Shown piece after piece: positions 54,658 to 63,666 of a stretch of DNA of 64,000 nt. Both the position numbers and the translations under genes were made by a program. Source of the DNA: CANLBN01 sp050633525 (lineage in GTDB: Bacteria; Pseudomonadota; Gammaproteobacteria; Pseudomonadales; Cellvibrionaceae); NCBI GenBank assembly GCA_050633525.1, contig JBOEGR010000022.1, positions 1 to 64,000 on the forward strand, written 5' to 3'. Position 1 is the first letter of the stretch, and each line of letters opens with the position of its first letter. The notes beneath the pieces are model-generated. The model made no database searches. It was not told the origin of the DNA and saw nothing but the letters and a program-made list of their open reading frames with translations.

Positions 54658-56241
54658 CTAATGTTCACGCGTCGATCTAAACTCCACCTCAGGATAACGT
54701 TCCTGACTCAAATTCAGGTTAACACGAGTCGGGGCAAGATAAGTTAAATGCCCACCCCCATCAATCGCTAGATTATCACTTACCTTTCTCTTAAAATTAT
54801 CGAGCACCTTATCATCATCGCATTCGACCCAACGGGCTGTTGTGACATTAATGGGTTCGTAAATCGCTTCTACTTTATATTCATCTTTTAAGCGATAGGC
54901 AACAACTTCAAACTGTAAAACACCCACTGCACCCACAATAATATCGGTATTATTCATTGGGAAAAATACTTGTGTAGAACCTTCTTCTGAGAGTTGTTGC
55001 AAGCCTTTCTGTAATTGCTTCGTTTTTAATGGGTCTTTTAAGCGAATACGCTTAAATAGTTCAGGCGCAAAATGAGGGATACCGGTGTACTTTAGAGCTT
55101 CGCCTTGGGTAAAAGTATCCCCAATTTGAATCGTGCCATGATTATGTAAACCAATAATATCACCCGATGTCGCTTCTTCAACTGCTTCCCGCTCACCAGC
55201 CTTAAAGGTGACTGCATCTGCAATTTTTACATCTTTACCGAGGCGCACATGCTTCATCTTCATACCCTTGGTATAAGTACCAGAGCAAATACGCATAAAC
55301 GCAATACGGTCGCGATGCTTTGGATCCATATTGGCTTGGATTTTAAAAATAAACCCACTGAAGTTTTCTTCATTGGCGGGGACTTCTCGCACATCAGTCT
55401 TGCGAGGCAAGGGGGCTGGTGCCCACTCGACAAAGCCGTCTAACATCTCACGAACACCAAAATTGGCTAAGGCTGTGCCAAAAAACACGGGCGTCAATTT
55501 GCCCTCTAAATAAGCTCCTAGCTCAAACTCATGAGAGGCACCGCGTACCAATTCTATTTCATCAACATAATCTTCATAGTAAACACCTAATAAAGTTTTA
55601 GCTTCTTCGCTATCTAAACCCTCGATGCGTACATCATCGGTTAAGGTATTGGTACTGCCCTGAAAAACATGGATAGTGTCTGTATAAAGGTTATAGACAC
55701 CTTTAAATTCCTTCCCCATGCCTATTGGCCAATTAATAGGAGCCGCTGTAATCTTTAAGACATCTTCTATTTCATCTAATAGATCAATGGGGTCGCGAAT
55801 ATCACGGTCCATCTTATTCACAAAGCTCAAGATCGGCGTATCCCGTAGGCGACACACATCCATTAATTTAATGGTTCGTGCCTCTACCCCTTTTGCACCA
55901 TCAACAATCATCAAGGCAGAATCCACCGCCGTTAAAGTACGGTATGTATCTTCAGAGAAGTCCTCGTGCCCCGGTGTATCAAGTAAATTAACCATGCGCT
56001 CTTTGTAGGGGAACTGCATTACCGATGAGGTAACCGAAATACCACGTTCTTGCTCCATCGTCATCCAATCGGATGTGGCATGGCGATCAGACTTTTTGCC
56101 CTTAACCGTACCAGCCACCTGAATCAACTGCCCAAGTAACAATAACTTCTCAGTAATAGTGGTTTTACCCGCATCGGGGTGAGAGATAATAGCGAAAGTT
56201 CTACGTGCATTGATTTTATTGATAAAATTCTGATCTGACAT
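54658..56241 (-). CDS. prfC: Peptide chain release factor 3
   Basis: GTPase that recycles RF1/RF2 from the ribosome. 527 aa: G1 AIISHPDAGKTTITEKLLL, KKSDRHATSDWMTMEQERGISVTSS region, G3 LLDTPGHEDFSEDTYR, G4 FVNKMDRDIRDP. C-terminal RF3 stretch FAPELFKRIRLKDPLKTKQL, ending PEVEFRSTREH. Full length. The 303-nt gap between its start and hcp (56545) holds the two divergent promoters, but I could not pick out any element securely. Confidence 0.96.
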   Translation of the reverse strand: MSDQNFINKINARRTFAIISHPDAGKTTITEKLLLLGQLIQVAGTVKGKKSDRHATSDWMTMEQERGISVTSSVMQFPYKERMVNLLDTPGHEDFSEDTYRTLTAVDSALMIVDGAKGVEARTIKLMDVCRLRDTPILSFVNKMDRDIRDPIDLLDEIEDVLKITAAPINWPIGMGKEFKGVYNLYTDTIHVFQGSTNTLTDDVRIEGLDSEEAKTLLGVYYEDYVDEIELVRGASHEFELGAYLEGKLTPVFFGTALANFGVREMLDGFVEWAPAPLPRKTDVREVPANEENFSGFIFKIQANMDPKHRDRIAFMRICSGTYTKGMKMKHVRLGKDVKIADAVTFKAGEREAVEEATSGDIIGLHNHGTIQIGDTFTQGEALKYTGIPHFAPELFKRIRLKDPLKTKQLQKGLQQLSEEGSTQVFFPMNNTDIIVGAVGVLQFEVVAYRLKDEYKVEAIYEPINVTTARWVECDDDKVLDNFKRKVSDNLAIDGGGHLTYLAPTRVNLNLSQERYPEVEFRSTREH

Positions 56242-56544
56242 CTAATCTTTTCCAATCGTGTACACATCCGTGCACACAATCTTTGTTTATACCTAGGAAG
56301 AGCGTGAGCCCCCATGAAAGGCATGCATTATACCTAGCCACCTCTTATTTGCATGGGGTTTTGCTAGCGCCCTGCTTTTATCCCTACCATACAACACACC
56401 TCCAGCGATTGGCACATAATCCAACATAGATAAATCCTATTAAAAACAGTAGGTTACTATGTGCCTTGTCACTACGTTTTTTCTTTTTGCCTGTGCTATA
56501 TTCGACACCTTCAAATAATATAAATCTATAGGCGGGATTAGCTT

Positions 56545-57033
56545 ATGAGTATTTTTATCTTCCACCCTGACATCAAGGGAAAAGCATCAGACAAGCATCA
56601 TAAAAACTGGATGGAGGTTGATCACGTATCGTGGGGTAGCCAACGGCAAATTACTTCCAGCACATCAACACAAGGCGATAGAGAGAGCTCGAATACCGTT
56701 ATCAGTGATTTAACATTACATCGACGCATAGATAAGGCTACCGCCAAATTGTTTTTACTCGCTTGCTGTGGAAGCGGAAAAGAAATGAAAATCCATTTGA
56801 CGAAGACTGGAGCTGGCGATGGATCGGATATTTATATGGAATACACCCTACAAAATGCAATTATTAGTCATTATGAAATGGCGACAAAAGCATCTAGCAG
56901 GCACCGCCCCATCGAAGAAATAAAAATTAGCTTTGTTGGCTTAAAAATGAAATACATAACCTATGACGAAAACAACAAACCTCTCGCACCTATAGCCGTG
57001 GGATTTGATACTGCAACCAACACAAAAATTTAA
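56545..57033 (+). CDS. hcp: Type VI secretion Hcp tube protein (orphan)
   Basis: 162 aa Hcp fold: MSIFIFHPDIKGKASDKHHK, HVSWGSQRQI, SDLTLHRRIDKATAKLFLLACCGSGKEM and YTLQNAIISHYEM...PIEEIKISFVGLKMKYITYD. Hcp rings form the T6SS tube and can carry small effectors in their lumen. No other T6SS structural gene (tssB/C, vgrG, clpV) is in the window, so this is an orphan copy of the kind that travels with effector-immunity genes. It is followed 13 nt later by four tightly packed unknown genes. Confidence 0.9.
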   Translation: MSIFIFHPDIKGKASDKHHKNWMEVDHVSWGSQRQITSSTSTQGDRESSNTVISDLTLHRRIDKATAKLFLLACCGSGKEMKIHLTKTGAGDGSDIYMEYTLQNAIISHYEMATKASSRHRPIEEIKISFVGLKMKYITYDENNKPLAPIAVGFDTATNTKI

Positions 57034-57046
57034 AAGGAGATAAATC

Positions 57047-57613
57047 ATGGCTGTTGCAATGCCTAATGTGAAAGATTTGCCTTATCACCCCGATAAATTA
57101 CCCAGTGATACAAAGGGGATTGTAGAGGCTCTAGCAAAAGTGATGCGTTTTGACATGGAAATAACAACAAAGCGTGATGAATATATGTTATCTGTTTTAT
57201 GTGGTGTCATTCTTTATCAACATTTAGATCGCTTCCAAAAAATGGAAGTCATTTCAATGATTAGAAATGGTAGAGAGCATATTGCACTGGCAGATTTGGA
57301 TGAACTAATAGATTTTTGTACGGATATGTCCGTTCAGCCCCATTGGTGGTTATGGGCATTATCGACAGAAGAACTAGAACAAATTTACAAAGAACAGAAA
57401 AATATGACTCAGTTTCTAGCATTACTAGGGGTAGGTTTTACTTTTAGCGGTCTTAAAGATGCCTGGAAGAATGGTAAAAGCCTAAGCAAAGGCCTGCCAC
57501 TATTCTTATTAGGATCAACGGTTGCCTATGTTCAAAGCAAGCAGCAATCGAACACCCGAGATGAGATAAACATGAGAACATCCAAACCAAGATCATCAGA
57601 ATATTACAAATGA
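57047..57613 (+). CDS. Unknown Hcp-linked protein, candidate T6SS effector
   Basis: 188 aa, no family recognised, no signal peptide. Soluble helical N-terminal 120 residues (aromatic patch HWWLWALSTEEL), then two short hydrophobic stretches (FLALLGVGFTFSGL, about 123-136; GLPLFLLGSTVAYV, about 149-162) joined by a Lys-rich turn, and a polar tail. This is a layout seen in pore-forming small effectors. Very strong ribosome site (AAAAGGAGATAAATC) directly behind hcp. The effector role is inferred only from position, size and hydrophobicity. Confidence 0.55.
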   Translation: MAVAMPNVKDLPYHPDKLPSDTKGIVEALAKVMRFDMEITTKRDEYMLSVLCGVILYQHLDRFQKMEVISMIRNGREHIALADLDELIDFCTDMSVQPHWWLWALSTEELEQIYKEQKNMTQFLALLGVGFTFSGLKDAWKNGKSLSKGLPLFLLGSTVAYVQSKQQSNTRDEINMRTSKPRSSEYYK

Positions 57614-57882
57614 AAAAAATTGAAAGTTGGATTCAGTTTATTGCGTCATCATATATCCGATGTTGCTTTGTTATTGCCTTTATTGTCTTGCAATGGCTGA
57701 TAATAAAGTCATTTTATAATACATCTACTATTTTTGTTTTTACTATGTCACTTGTGGGAATTTTGGCAACCAAAATTATTTTTGATAAAGAAACAGAGAT
57801 AAAAAAACTGAAAGACAGACTGGATGAGAATAATATCAACCATACGGATATCACTAGCAATGATCACAAAGAAGCACACTAA
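57610..57882 (+). CDS. Small two-TM protein, candidate immunity protein
   Basis: 90 aa. Two membrane segments (CCFVIAFIVLQWLIIKSF; TIFVFTMSLVGILATKIIF) and a charged cytosolic tail (DKETEIKKLKDRLDENN). The start overlaps the previous stop by 4 nt (ATGA), so it is co-translated with the candidate effector. Inner-membrane location would suit protection from a membrane-acting toxin. No homology recognised. Confidence 0.6.
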   Translation: MKKIESWIQFIASSYIRCCFVIAFIVLQWLIIKSFYNTSTIFVFTMSLVGILATKIIFDKETEIKKLKDRLDENNINHTDITSNDHKEAH

Positions 57883-58420
57883 ATCCATTATTTTATGCAT
57901 TAGCATTCTAATCGCTGCATGTAGCATGCAAAGCATTGCCTATGGTATAAAATGCGGGAATCAATCGTGCGACCAATATGCGAAATTGGTATCTCTAAAA
58001 TCAAATCCTGACACTAAAATCATACATCATTACTTAATCGACCTTAACCTGAGAATCCCATTATTAGCTAACATATCGCATATTGGCTCACCGGTAACAA
58101 CAGGAAAAAATTCCTTCCAAAATATTTATTACTATGGGGAAGAACATTCTATTAGTGTATCGTTTTATGATGAAGCATTGAACCATGATTATAATTTACT
58201 AAATGAATCCAATGAAATATATATGATTCAAAACGGTATTTTTACAGCATTCTTATATGAAAGTGCCAACTCAGCCGACCATCCACTAGGCCCTATTTTT
58301 AAAGCTATTATCCCCGTCGATTATGGGTACAAAAAAAGATTTATAACATATAAAACTAGAGGGTTATCAAAAATTAAATTTATAAATCTTTTAAGCCAAT
58401 TAAAGGAAAACAAGCAATAG
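57860..58420 (+). CDS. Predicted lipoprotein of the hcp operon
   Basis: 186 aa from ATG 57860, which lies inside the end of the previous gene (23-nt overlap). Signal peptide ITKKHTKSIILCISILIAAC with lipobox IAAC. The mature part has CGNQSCDQYAKLV, then a beta-rich domain (HYLIDLNLRIPLLANISHIG, SVSFYDEALNHDYNLL). Not a known family. Periplasmic lipoproteins are a common form of immunity protein against T6SS effectors. AT-rich, unlike the neighbouring housekeeping genes. Confidence 0.6.
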   Translation: MITKKHTKSIILCISILIAACSMQSIAYGIKCGNQSCDQYAKLVSLKSNPDTKIIHHYLIDLNLRIPLLANISHIGSPVTTGKNSFQNIYYYGEEHSISVSFYDEALNHDYNLLNESNEIYMIQNGIFTAFLYESANSADHPLGPIFKAIIPVDYGYKKRFITYKTRGLSKIKFINLLSQLKENKQ

Positions 58421-58548
58421 TGATTAGCATAATATTATGGATGAAAGGCCTACTACGGATCCCCTTTATCGTTGTAGGCGGAACTGGTCTCATAGTGATT
58501 TTGCTTAACAAAGCCAATTATATCAAACCCTATCACTCGGCAAGATAA
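58420..58548 (+). CDS. 42-residue single-TM protein
   Basis: GTG start overlapping the preceding stop by one base (TAGTG), 42 codons and then TAA. One strongly hydrophobic helix (RIPFIVVGGTGLIVILL) with basic residues before it (WMKGLLR) and a short polar tail ending KPYHSAR. Coupling to the lipoprotein gene supports it being real despite its size. It could be a further membrane partner of the hcp module. Confidence 0.5.
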   Translation: MISIILWMKGLLRIPFIVVGGTGLIVILLNKANYIKPYHSAR

Positions 58549-58564
58549 TTTTACCTTAATCAGA

Positions 58565-59671
58565 TTAAGTGATCACCCTGCTTGTTAGTGCATCTGAGCT
58601 ATATATACCCGTAAAAGGCTTTAACTCCTTAAAGATAGACATAGTTAAATCATCAATCTCTTTTTCCAATATTTCTAATGCATCTGTTTTGTCTACAGAA
58701 TTAAATATTCTTCGAGTTCCATCTGGAACATCCAATGACTCTCTATAGATTTTTGAGTTAGCTAAAGATGATAAGTGCGCCCGTGTTTTTTCAACAAGCC
58801 CTAACGACATATAATTTGGTATTTGTAGCTCATTATTCATGTGATAAGCTATTCCAGCAAGGTCGTAACTAGAAAGATTTTTTGCCACTCTTTTTTTATA
58901 ATCTGGCATATCAGCAACCATATTTTTTAGTAGGCGTATCACCCTCTTTAAATTTCCATCGTATAAGTAATCTTTATCGTTCACATTCTTAATGTGAGTA
59001 AACGGGAAATTACCTAGCAAAGCATGGTCACTTTTGTGGTAAATTTTAACACCCCTATCGTATTCTTGACCTGACCGCTGGTAATTGTGGCTGTCGTACC
59101 AACAGCTTGGAACTATATCTACTTTTCTTTGAAGACTACCGCCTTCTAAAGAAATAGATTTATTATTCGAACAATCAACATAAACCTGTGGATATCGAGA
59201 GGTTAGCTTTCTTTCAGATTCCGTTCTTAACTCAGCGACAATATCAGCCATTGGACGATTATCTGAAGCCCAGCATTGAGAACCATCTAGCTTTGGCAAT
59301 TCTACTAAAACGATATTATTCAGCATTATTAACATATCCACATCGGAATGTCCTTTGATATGAATATCTAAAGCGACCGACCCTTGGAGCCTTTTGGTCG
59401 CATCTATCCCACTAGCTTTTAAGCCTAAAATCAATGTATCTGCAACCCTATTTCCTTCAGAGATTGAGACGTTGGTTGAGTTTTGCTCAACAGGAGCCAT
59501 TGCACCAATTGCATAGCGCACGCCTACGGATTCTGATAATTTTTCATACGACTCTCGCGTTCGATAATCATTACTGTCCCAACTGTAATGTCCTTTTTCA
59601 AGAAGGTTCTGCTCTCTAGTTCCTTGACGCCTATCCTTCAAACTCTTTAACCTCTTTTCAAAATCAATCAT
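58565..59671 (-). CDS. CBASS CD-NTase (cyclic oligonucleotide synthase)
   Basis: 368 aa. Nucleotidyltransferase core: RLQGSVALDIHIKGHSDVDM gives the GS turn (about 98) and DVD metal ligands (about 111-113), and RKVDIVPSCW gives the third carboxylate (about 186). A helical C-terminal half carries KRVIRLLKNMV. It makes a cyclic nucleotide signal on phage infection that activates the Cap15-like effector. The ATG at 59671 overlaps the effector stop by 8 nt (ATGATTGA). No Cap2/Cap3, HORMA or TRIP13 genes, so a minimal type I system. The clade and product are not readable. Confidence 0.85.
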   Translation of the reverse strand: MIDFEKRLKSLKDRRQGTREQNLLEKGHYSWDSNDYRTRESYEKLSESVGVRYAIGAMAPVEQNSTNVSISEGNRVADTLILGLKASGIDATKRLQGSVALDIHIKGHSDVDMLIMLNNIVLVELPKLDGSQCWASDNRPMADIVAELRTESERKLTSRYPQVYVDCSNNKSISLEGGSLQRKVDIVPSCWYDSHNYQRSGQEYDRGVKIYHKSDHALLGNFPFTHIKNVNDKDYLYDGNLKRVIRLLKNMVADMPDYKKRVAKNLSSYDLAGIAYHMNNELQIPNYMSLGLVEKTRAHLSSLANSKIYRESLDVPDGTRRIFNSVDKTDALEILEKEIDDLTMSIFKELKPFTGIYSSDALTSRVIT

Positions 59672-60272
59672 CAATCTCTTTCCTCAATTTCATATCACCA
59701 TAAGTCCTACGCCCACCGCTATTGAAATAACTAGCAGCTGCCATACTAAAATTTTTATCAAATTCGATTTCACAAAACCCTTTATGGGATTTTAATTCTG
59801 CCGATTGGGATAGTTCGGGGGTATTGCAGTAGCTATAACTCAAGCGCCAGCCACCATCAGGTGTATTGAGTTTTTGAAGAGTTGCTGTGTAACTGTCACT
59901 TTGACTTTTTTGAGTTTTCAAAGAAATATTTATCGTTTTCCATGTCTGGACTATTCCAAGACTACCCTCCCAGTCGTATTTTGAATTACCGTTTTCATCC
60001 AATGTACGGCCTTCTATATTCCATTTACCATTAAGATTAGGGATTAATGAGGCAAAGACCTTGTATCTCCAAAAAGAGTTGTTAAATACCCAGTCTAAAG
60101 CAAAATATATGGCGCCTGTGGCAATTGTAACGCCAATGAGTATTTGCAGACCTGAGAGGGAGTGTAAGTAAATTATCAATTGTGACAAAGCACTAGAAAT
60201 CAATAGTGAGGCTATTCCTAACCAGCGCCCGATAGATGATCTGTCATGTCCAAATATTGCGTAATCGTGCAA
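59664..60272 (-). CDS. cap15: Cap15-like CBASS effector (2TM + beta barrel)
   Basis: 202 aa. Two N-terminal membrane helices (WLGIASLLISSALSQLIIYL; LQILIGVTIATGAIYFALDW) are followed by a beta-barrel domain opening WRYKVFASLIPNLNGKWNIE, the P-x-L-x-G-x-W start of Cap15 cyclic-dinucleotide receptors, then YTATLQKLN and WRLSYSYCN. On ligand binding Cap15 oligomerises and damages the inner membrane. The start is TTG (60272) behind AGGGGTGG; no ATG is available. First gene of the two-gene CBASS operon. Confidence 0.82.
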   Translation of the reverse strand: MHDYAIFGHDRSSIGRWLGIASLLISSALSQLIIYLHSLSGLQILIGVTIATGAIYFALDWVFNNSFWRYKVFASLIPNLNGKWNIEGRTLDENGNSKYDWEGSLGIVQTWKTINISLKTQKSQSDSYTATLQKLNTPDGGWRLSYSYCNTPELSQSAELKSHKGFCEIEFDKNFSMAAASYFNSGGRRTYGDMKLRKEIDD

Positions 60273-60361
60273 TTGCCACCCCTAATAATATATTTGAGAA
60301 ATAGGTGGGGCTAAAAGTAATAAAACCAATGGTTTTAGTTGTGTTTTTTTAGATTAAAACG

Positions 60362-60601
60362 CTATATGTAGTGCTTTTCATTTTTATAGAATGGATATAT
60401 TGTGCCACCTATTTTTTGAAGTTTAATAAAATGTTCTGGTTGTGACTTATTCTTGGCTTTTAGGCCTTTAACCTTTTGTTGTAGATCATGACGATAGGTT
60501 TTGCGCAAATAATACTCGGCCTGGGCAACTGATCGCAGAGGATAAGGCTTACCAAGCTTAAGCTTAACTTCCTTAGTTTTTATCCCGCCATGTCGAGACA
60601 A
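60362..60601 (-). CDS. Small basic protein or remnant, unknown
   Basis: 79 codons from a TTG without a clear ribosome site; lysine-rich (KTKEVKLKLGKPYPL, KVKGLKAKNKSQPEHF). No family recognised. A short TAAAACC-ATT-GGTTTTA hairpin lies between its stop and cap15, consistent with transcription ending there. It may be a real small gene at the edge of the defence island or the remnant of a longer one. Confidence 0.35.
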   Translation of the reverse strand: MSRHGGIKTKEVKLKLGKPYPLRSVAQAEYYLRKTYRHDLQQKVKGLKAKNKSQPEHFIKLQKIGGTIYPFYKNEKHYI

Positions 60602-60697
60602 GGAATAGATTTTTTATGTGTTATCCATAACAACAAAGCCACGTTTATAACCCTTGGCAAGATATAGTCCCCTTTCTTTCCAAGGCGAGTTGTAATA

Positions 60698-61101
60698 CTA
60701 GGTCTCATATTACCTAGGGCTATTACCTACAAGAGCATAGAGCCACCCACAAAAGCACAGTTTTTTGACTTTTTCGAGAAAAACAGTAAAGACATGAGTA
60801 GATTCTGAACAATATCAAGTAAAAAAACAGGGCTTGTGCCGTTTACTCATTTACAGATAAAAAATCATAAAATGCCTAAGCCGCAAAACAAATAAGAATT
60901 TTTATTCTTATTTTTCATGCACTTATAAATATATAGAGCTAAGTGTCTCTAGGCTAGGGCACGAACGCATTCATGTTTTATAAATACTTGCCGATCTAAT
61001 AATCAGTAATTAATCTACGATATGGCACAAAAAATGGTGCACTAGGAGATCCTTGTCTACACTTAGATTAAATACCTCGAAGAGCAGGCAAAAATGCCTG
61101 C
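60698..61101. repeat. Hairpins in the gap before the chemoreceptor gene
   Basis: Three inverted repeats: CTAGGT/ACCTAG (60698-60717), AAATAAGAAT-TTTT-ATTCTTATTT followed by TTC (60890-60913, terminator-like) and GCAGGCA-AAAA-TGCCTGC (61084-61101) just before the MCP start, probably in its mRNA leader. Otherwise 60602-61121 holds nothing I can support. Confidence 0.5.
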
Positions 61102-61121
61102 GACAGTTTAACCATCAGAAG

Positions 61122-63032
61122 ATGAAAATTATGAAGTTGCCAAAAATCAATTTACATTTCTCCTGGAAACAAAAACTAACAATTGTGATTGCTATCACGC
61201 TTGTAGGCCTATTTATCGTGGCTGGTTCAGCGTTTATGGGGCTCAATACAGTCAACAGTGGCTTTGAAAAGCAAAATATCGCTGTTGAGTATAAACAAAA
61301 TGCTCAATCACTCACGATTAACTTATTAAAACTCGAGTCATCTGCCTCTAGTTTAACCGCAGAAAACATCGGTGCATTTAACGAAAGCCTAGAAGCGCTC
61401 AATCAGCTATCGCTACTAATGCAAACAAAGGCCTCAGGTTTAAACAATGACGAATTAAGCAACTATGCTAATCAACTCAATGATTTAACCACCAGCTATA
61501 TCGCTCAACGTAAAGAGTGGTTAAACAATCGTCAGGTTCTAGGATTTACGCCTTCTGAGGGTAAACTTGGTGAGTTATTTACAGCTCTGGCAGCTCTAGA
61601 AAAAATCTCATTTTCAATGATCGAACAACCCATCGGTGATCTTGTAAGTGGTCAACGTAAGTACATGATCACTAAGGACAAGGAAAATGAAGGCAAAATG
61701 GAAGACGCCATCTCTAGCCTAGAAAAAACCGCTATCCAACTACAGTGGGAAAACAATGTTGTTGGCAAAAAAATCAAAGCTTATCGTAATGCCTTTGAGG
61801 GTGTACGTATTCTCGTTGACAAAGAAGTAGAAATTAATACGGTACTACTACCCGTAACAGAAAACCTAAACACACTAGTTGAACAGCAAAATGCCTTTTT
61901 AGAAGAAACTGTGATTCAACAAGTCGCAAAAGAAGCAGATAGTGCTGGTAAAGCGGCCATGACTATCATTGGCGTGTCGGGGCTTGTTGTGGGCATTATT
62001 ATTTTTATCAGTCTTGGTAGCATTGCTCGACAACTCAACATTCAGCTAAAACATATGCAAGCTTTTTTGAAACAAGTTGCAGAAGGCAATTTCTCAGAGC
62101 AGCTTTCAACAAACAACAATGAGAACGATGAATTTACTCAACTACGTGATGCATCAAATCACATGGTAGAGGATATATCCGGTGTTATAGCCAAAGTAGT
62201 CGATGGTAATGAATCGTTACTCACTATTAGACAGCAACTTGAAAAAGCCGTAGAACAGCTCGGTATTACCAGTGAAGAGGTCGAGCAAAAGACACAACAA
62301 TCGACCGTTGCCACACAACAGATATCGATTGCCGTTAACGATGTAGCCAAACGTTCTGTCGATGTAAGTGAAACAGCACAATCTGCATCGAAGGCAACTC
62401 AGACTGGTGGAAAAGTAGTCAACGACTGTGTTGAGTCGATGGTGAATATTGTAGACCTCATCGAAAATACTCATACAGAAGTAACGAACTTAGCTCAATC
62501 AAGCTCACAAATGCTCGGTATTATTGATGTGATTAATGGTTTGGCAGACCAAACCAATCTATTAGCACTTAATGCAGCCATCGAATCTGCACGCGCTGGT
62601 GAGGCTGGTAGAGGCTTCTCAGTCGTAGCCGATGAGGTAAGAGCACTTGCTCAGAAGACGGTTAGCGCGACTAGTAGCATCGGCGACATTATCAAAAACT
62701 TCAATGATCAATCTAAGCGCATGGGTAAGCTAATGGAAGAAGGCATCAAATTAGCCTCTTCTGGCCAAGACAATGCCAACAATGCCATGTCGTCTTTTGA
62801 ATCTATCGAAGAGCATATTCAGAAAGTTGCGGCAGAAATGGATCAAGTCGTCGTTGCAGTTGAAGAAATTTCCTACAATACAAATGATATCTCTACCCAA
62901 GTAGAGCACATCTGCGCACAAAGTGAGTGCACTAAAAACACAAGACACACTTTGGAAGAGCATACTCATCACCTCTCATCACAAGCGGAAGCATTAGGCC
63001 AATTAACTAGCCGCTTCAAGTTATCTCACTAA
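61122..63032 (+). CDS. Methyl-accepting chemotaxis protein
   Basis: About 636 aa. TM1 (KLTIVIAITLVGLFIVAGSA), a large all-helical periplasmic domain of about 270 residues of HBM type (bimodular, with SGQRKYMITKDKENEG), TM2 (AAMTIIGVSGLVVGIIIFIS), HAMP and a signalling domain with the hairpin tip DQTNLLALNAAIESARAGEAGRGFSVVADEVRALA. It reports to the CheA/CheW array; the ligand is unknown. The start is ATG 61122 (or 61131); the frame continues upstream through a hairpin and is not used. Confidence 0.93.
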   Translation: MKIMKLPKINLHFSWKQKLTIVIAITLVGLFIVAGSAFMGLNTVNSGFEKQNIAVEYKQNAQSLTINLLKLESSASSLTAENIGAFNESLEALNQLSLLMQTKASGLNNDELSNYANQLNDLTTSYIAQRKEWLNNRQVLGFTPSEGKLGELFTALAALEKISFSMIEQPIGDLVSGQRKYMITKDKENEGKMEDAISSLEKTAIQLQWENNVVGKKIKAYRNAFEGVRILVDKEVEINTVLLPVTENLNTLVEQQNAFLEETVIQQVAKEADSAGKAAMTIIGVSGLVVGIIIFISLGSIARQLNIQLKHMQAFLKQVAEGNFSEQLSTNNNENDEFTQLRDASNHMVEDISGVIAKVVDGNESLLTIRQQLEKAVEQLGITSEEVEQKTQQSTVATQQISIAVNDVAKRSVDVSETAQSASKATQTGGKVVNDCVESMVNIVDLIENTHTEVTNLAQSSSQMLGIIDVINGLADQTNLLALNAAIESARAGEAGRGFSVVADEVRALAQKTVSATSSIGDIIKNFNDQSKRMGKLMEEGIKLASSGQDNANNAMSSFESIEEHIQKVAAEMDQVVVAVEEISYNTNDISTQVEHICAQSECTKNTRHTLEEHTHHLSSQAEALGQLTSRFKLSH

Positions 63033-63066
63033 TAAGCCTATATCCAATATTAAGGCCTTATTTTTA
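63031..63066 (+). terminator. Terminator of the chemoreceptor gene
   Basis: AATAAGCC and GGCCTTATT pair with one bulge around a 15-nt loop and are followed by TTTTTAG, ending just before the next start codon. Confidence 0.65.
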
Positions 63067-63070
63067 GTAA

Positions 63071-63523
63071 ATGGTAGAGGACTCCCTTTCAATGGGAAGT
63101 GAAAATACAGCAAATATAATGGATAAGGATATCCGTGAAGAACCCGAAATTAAAAACCTATTATCAAGAATGCCCCAAAAAGTGGCAGATTCTTTTTCAG
63201 ACATCCAATTAATTCACTTAAAAACAGCCATTGGTAGTCGTAGCTGGGGTAAACACCCAATTGATCTTAGAGGCACAGTTACCTACCCTTTTGCCCGCTG
63301 GCATTTTTATTATGTTTTTCTGCTAGGTCGTAACCGCCGAACCTTATCCAACAGAGAGCAGAGGATATCGGCCTTTATGACGGCTCTTTTTATATTAGCC
63401 CTCCTTGTCTTCTCCGTAGCCTTAGGCTTACTCACTTTATATTTAGCAAAATCGTTTATGGGCATTGATTTATTTCCAGGTTTTTCCTTAGGGATATGGG
63501 ACTATTTCAAGGGTGAAACTTAG
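63071..63523 (+). CDS. Conserved-looking small membrane protein
   Basis: 150 aa. Soluble N-terminus (LSRMPQKVADSFSDIQLIHL), a basic/aromatic stretch (GSRSWGKHPIDLRGTV, FARWHFYYVFLLGRNRRTLS) and one or two C-terminal hydrophobic helices (FMTALFILALLVFSVALGLL). I recall similar proteins of unknown role in other gammaproteobacteria. The start may be ATG 63071 or the ATG at codon 8. Confidence 0.75.
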   Translation: MVEDSLSMGSENTANIMDKDIREEPEIKNLLSRMPQKVADSFSDIQLIHLKTAIGSRSWGKHPIDLRGTVTYPFARWHFYYVFLLGRNRRTLSNREQRISAFMTALFILALLVFSVALGLLTLYLAKSFMGIDLFPGFSLGIWDYFKGET

Positions 63524-63666
63524 CTTTAATCATCCAGTTGATTTCAGCGGTATATTTGAGATACAGCTTAAAGCAAGACCAATACACTGGAAACCCTAAA
63601 AAATTTTCATGTCTTGCCTCACCATATGTATAATGCTGCGCTTTGAATTAAGAGACACAATGCTAC

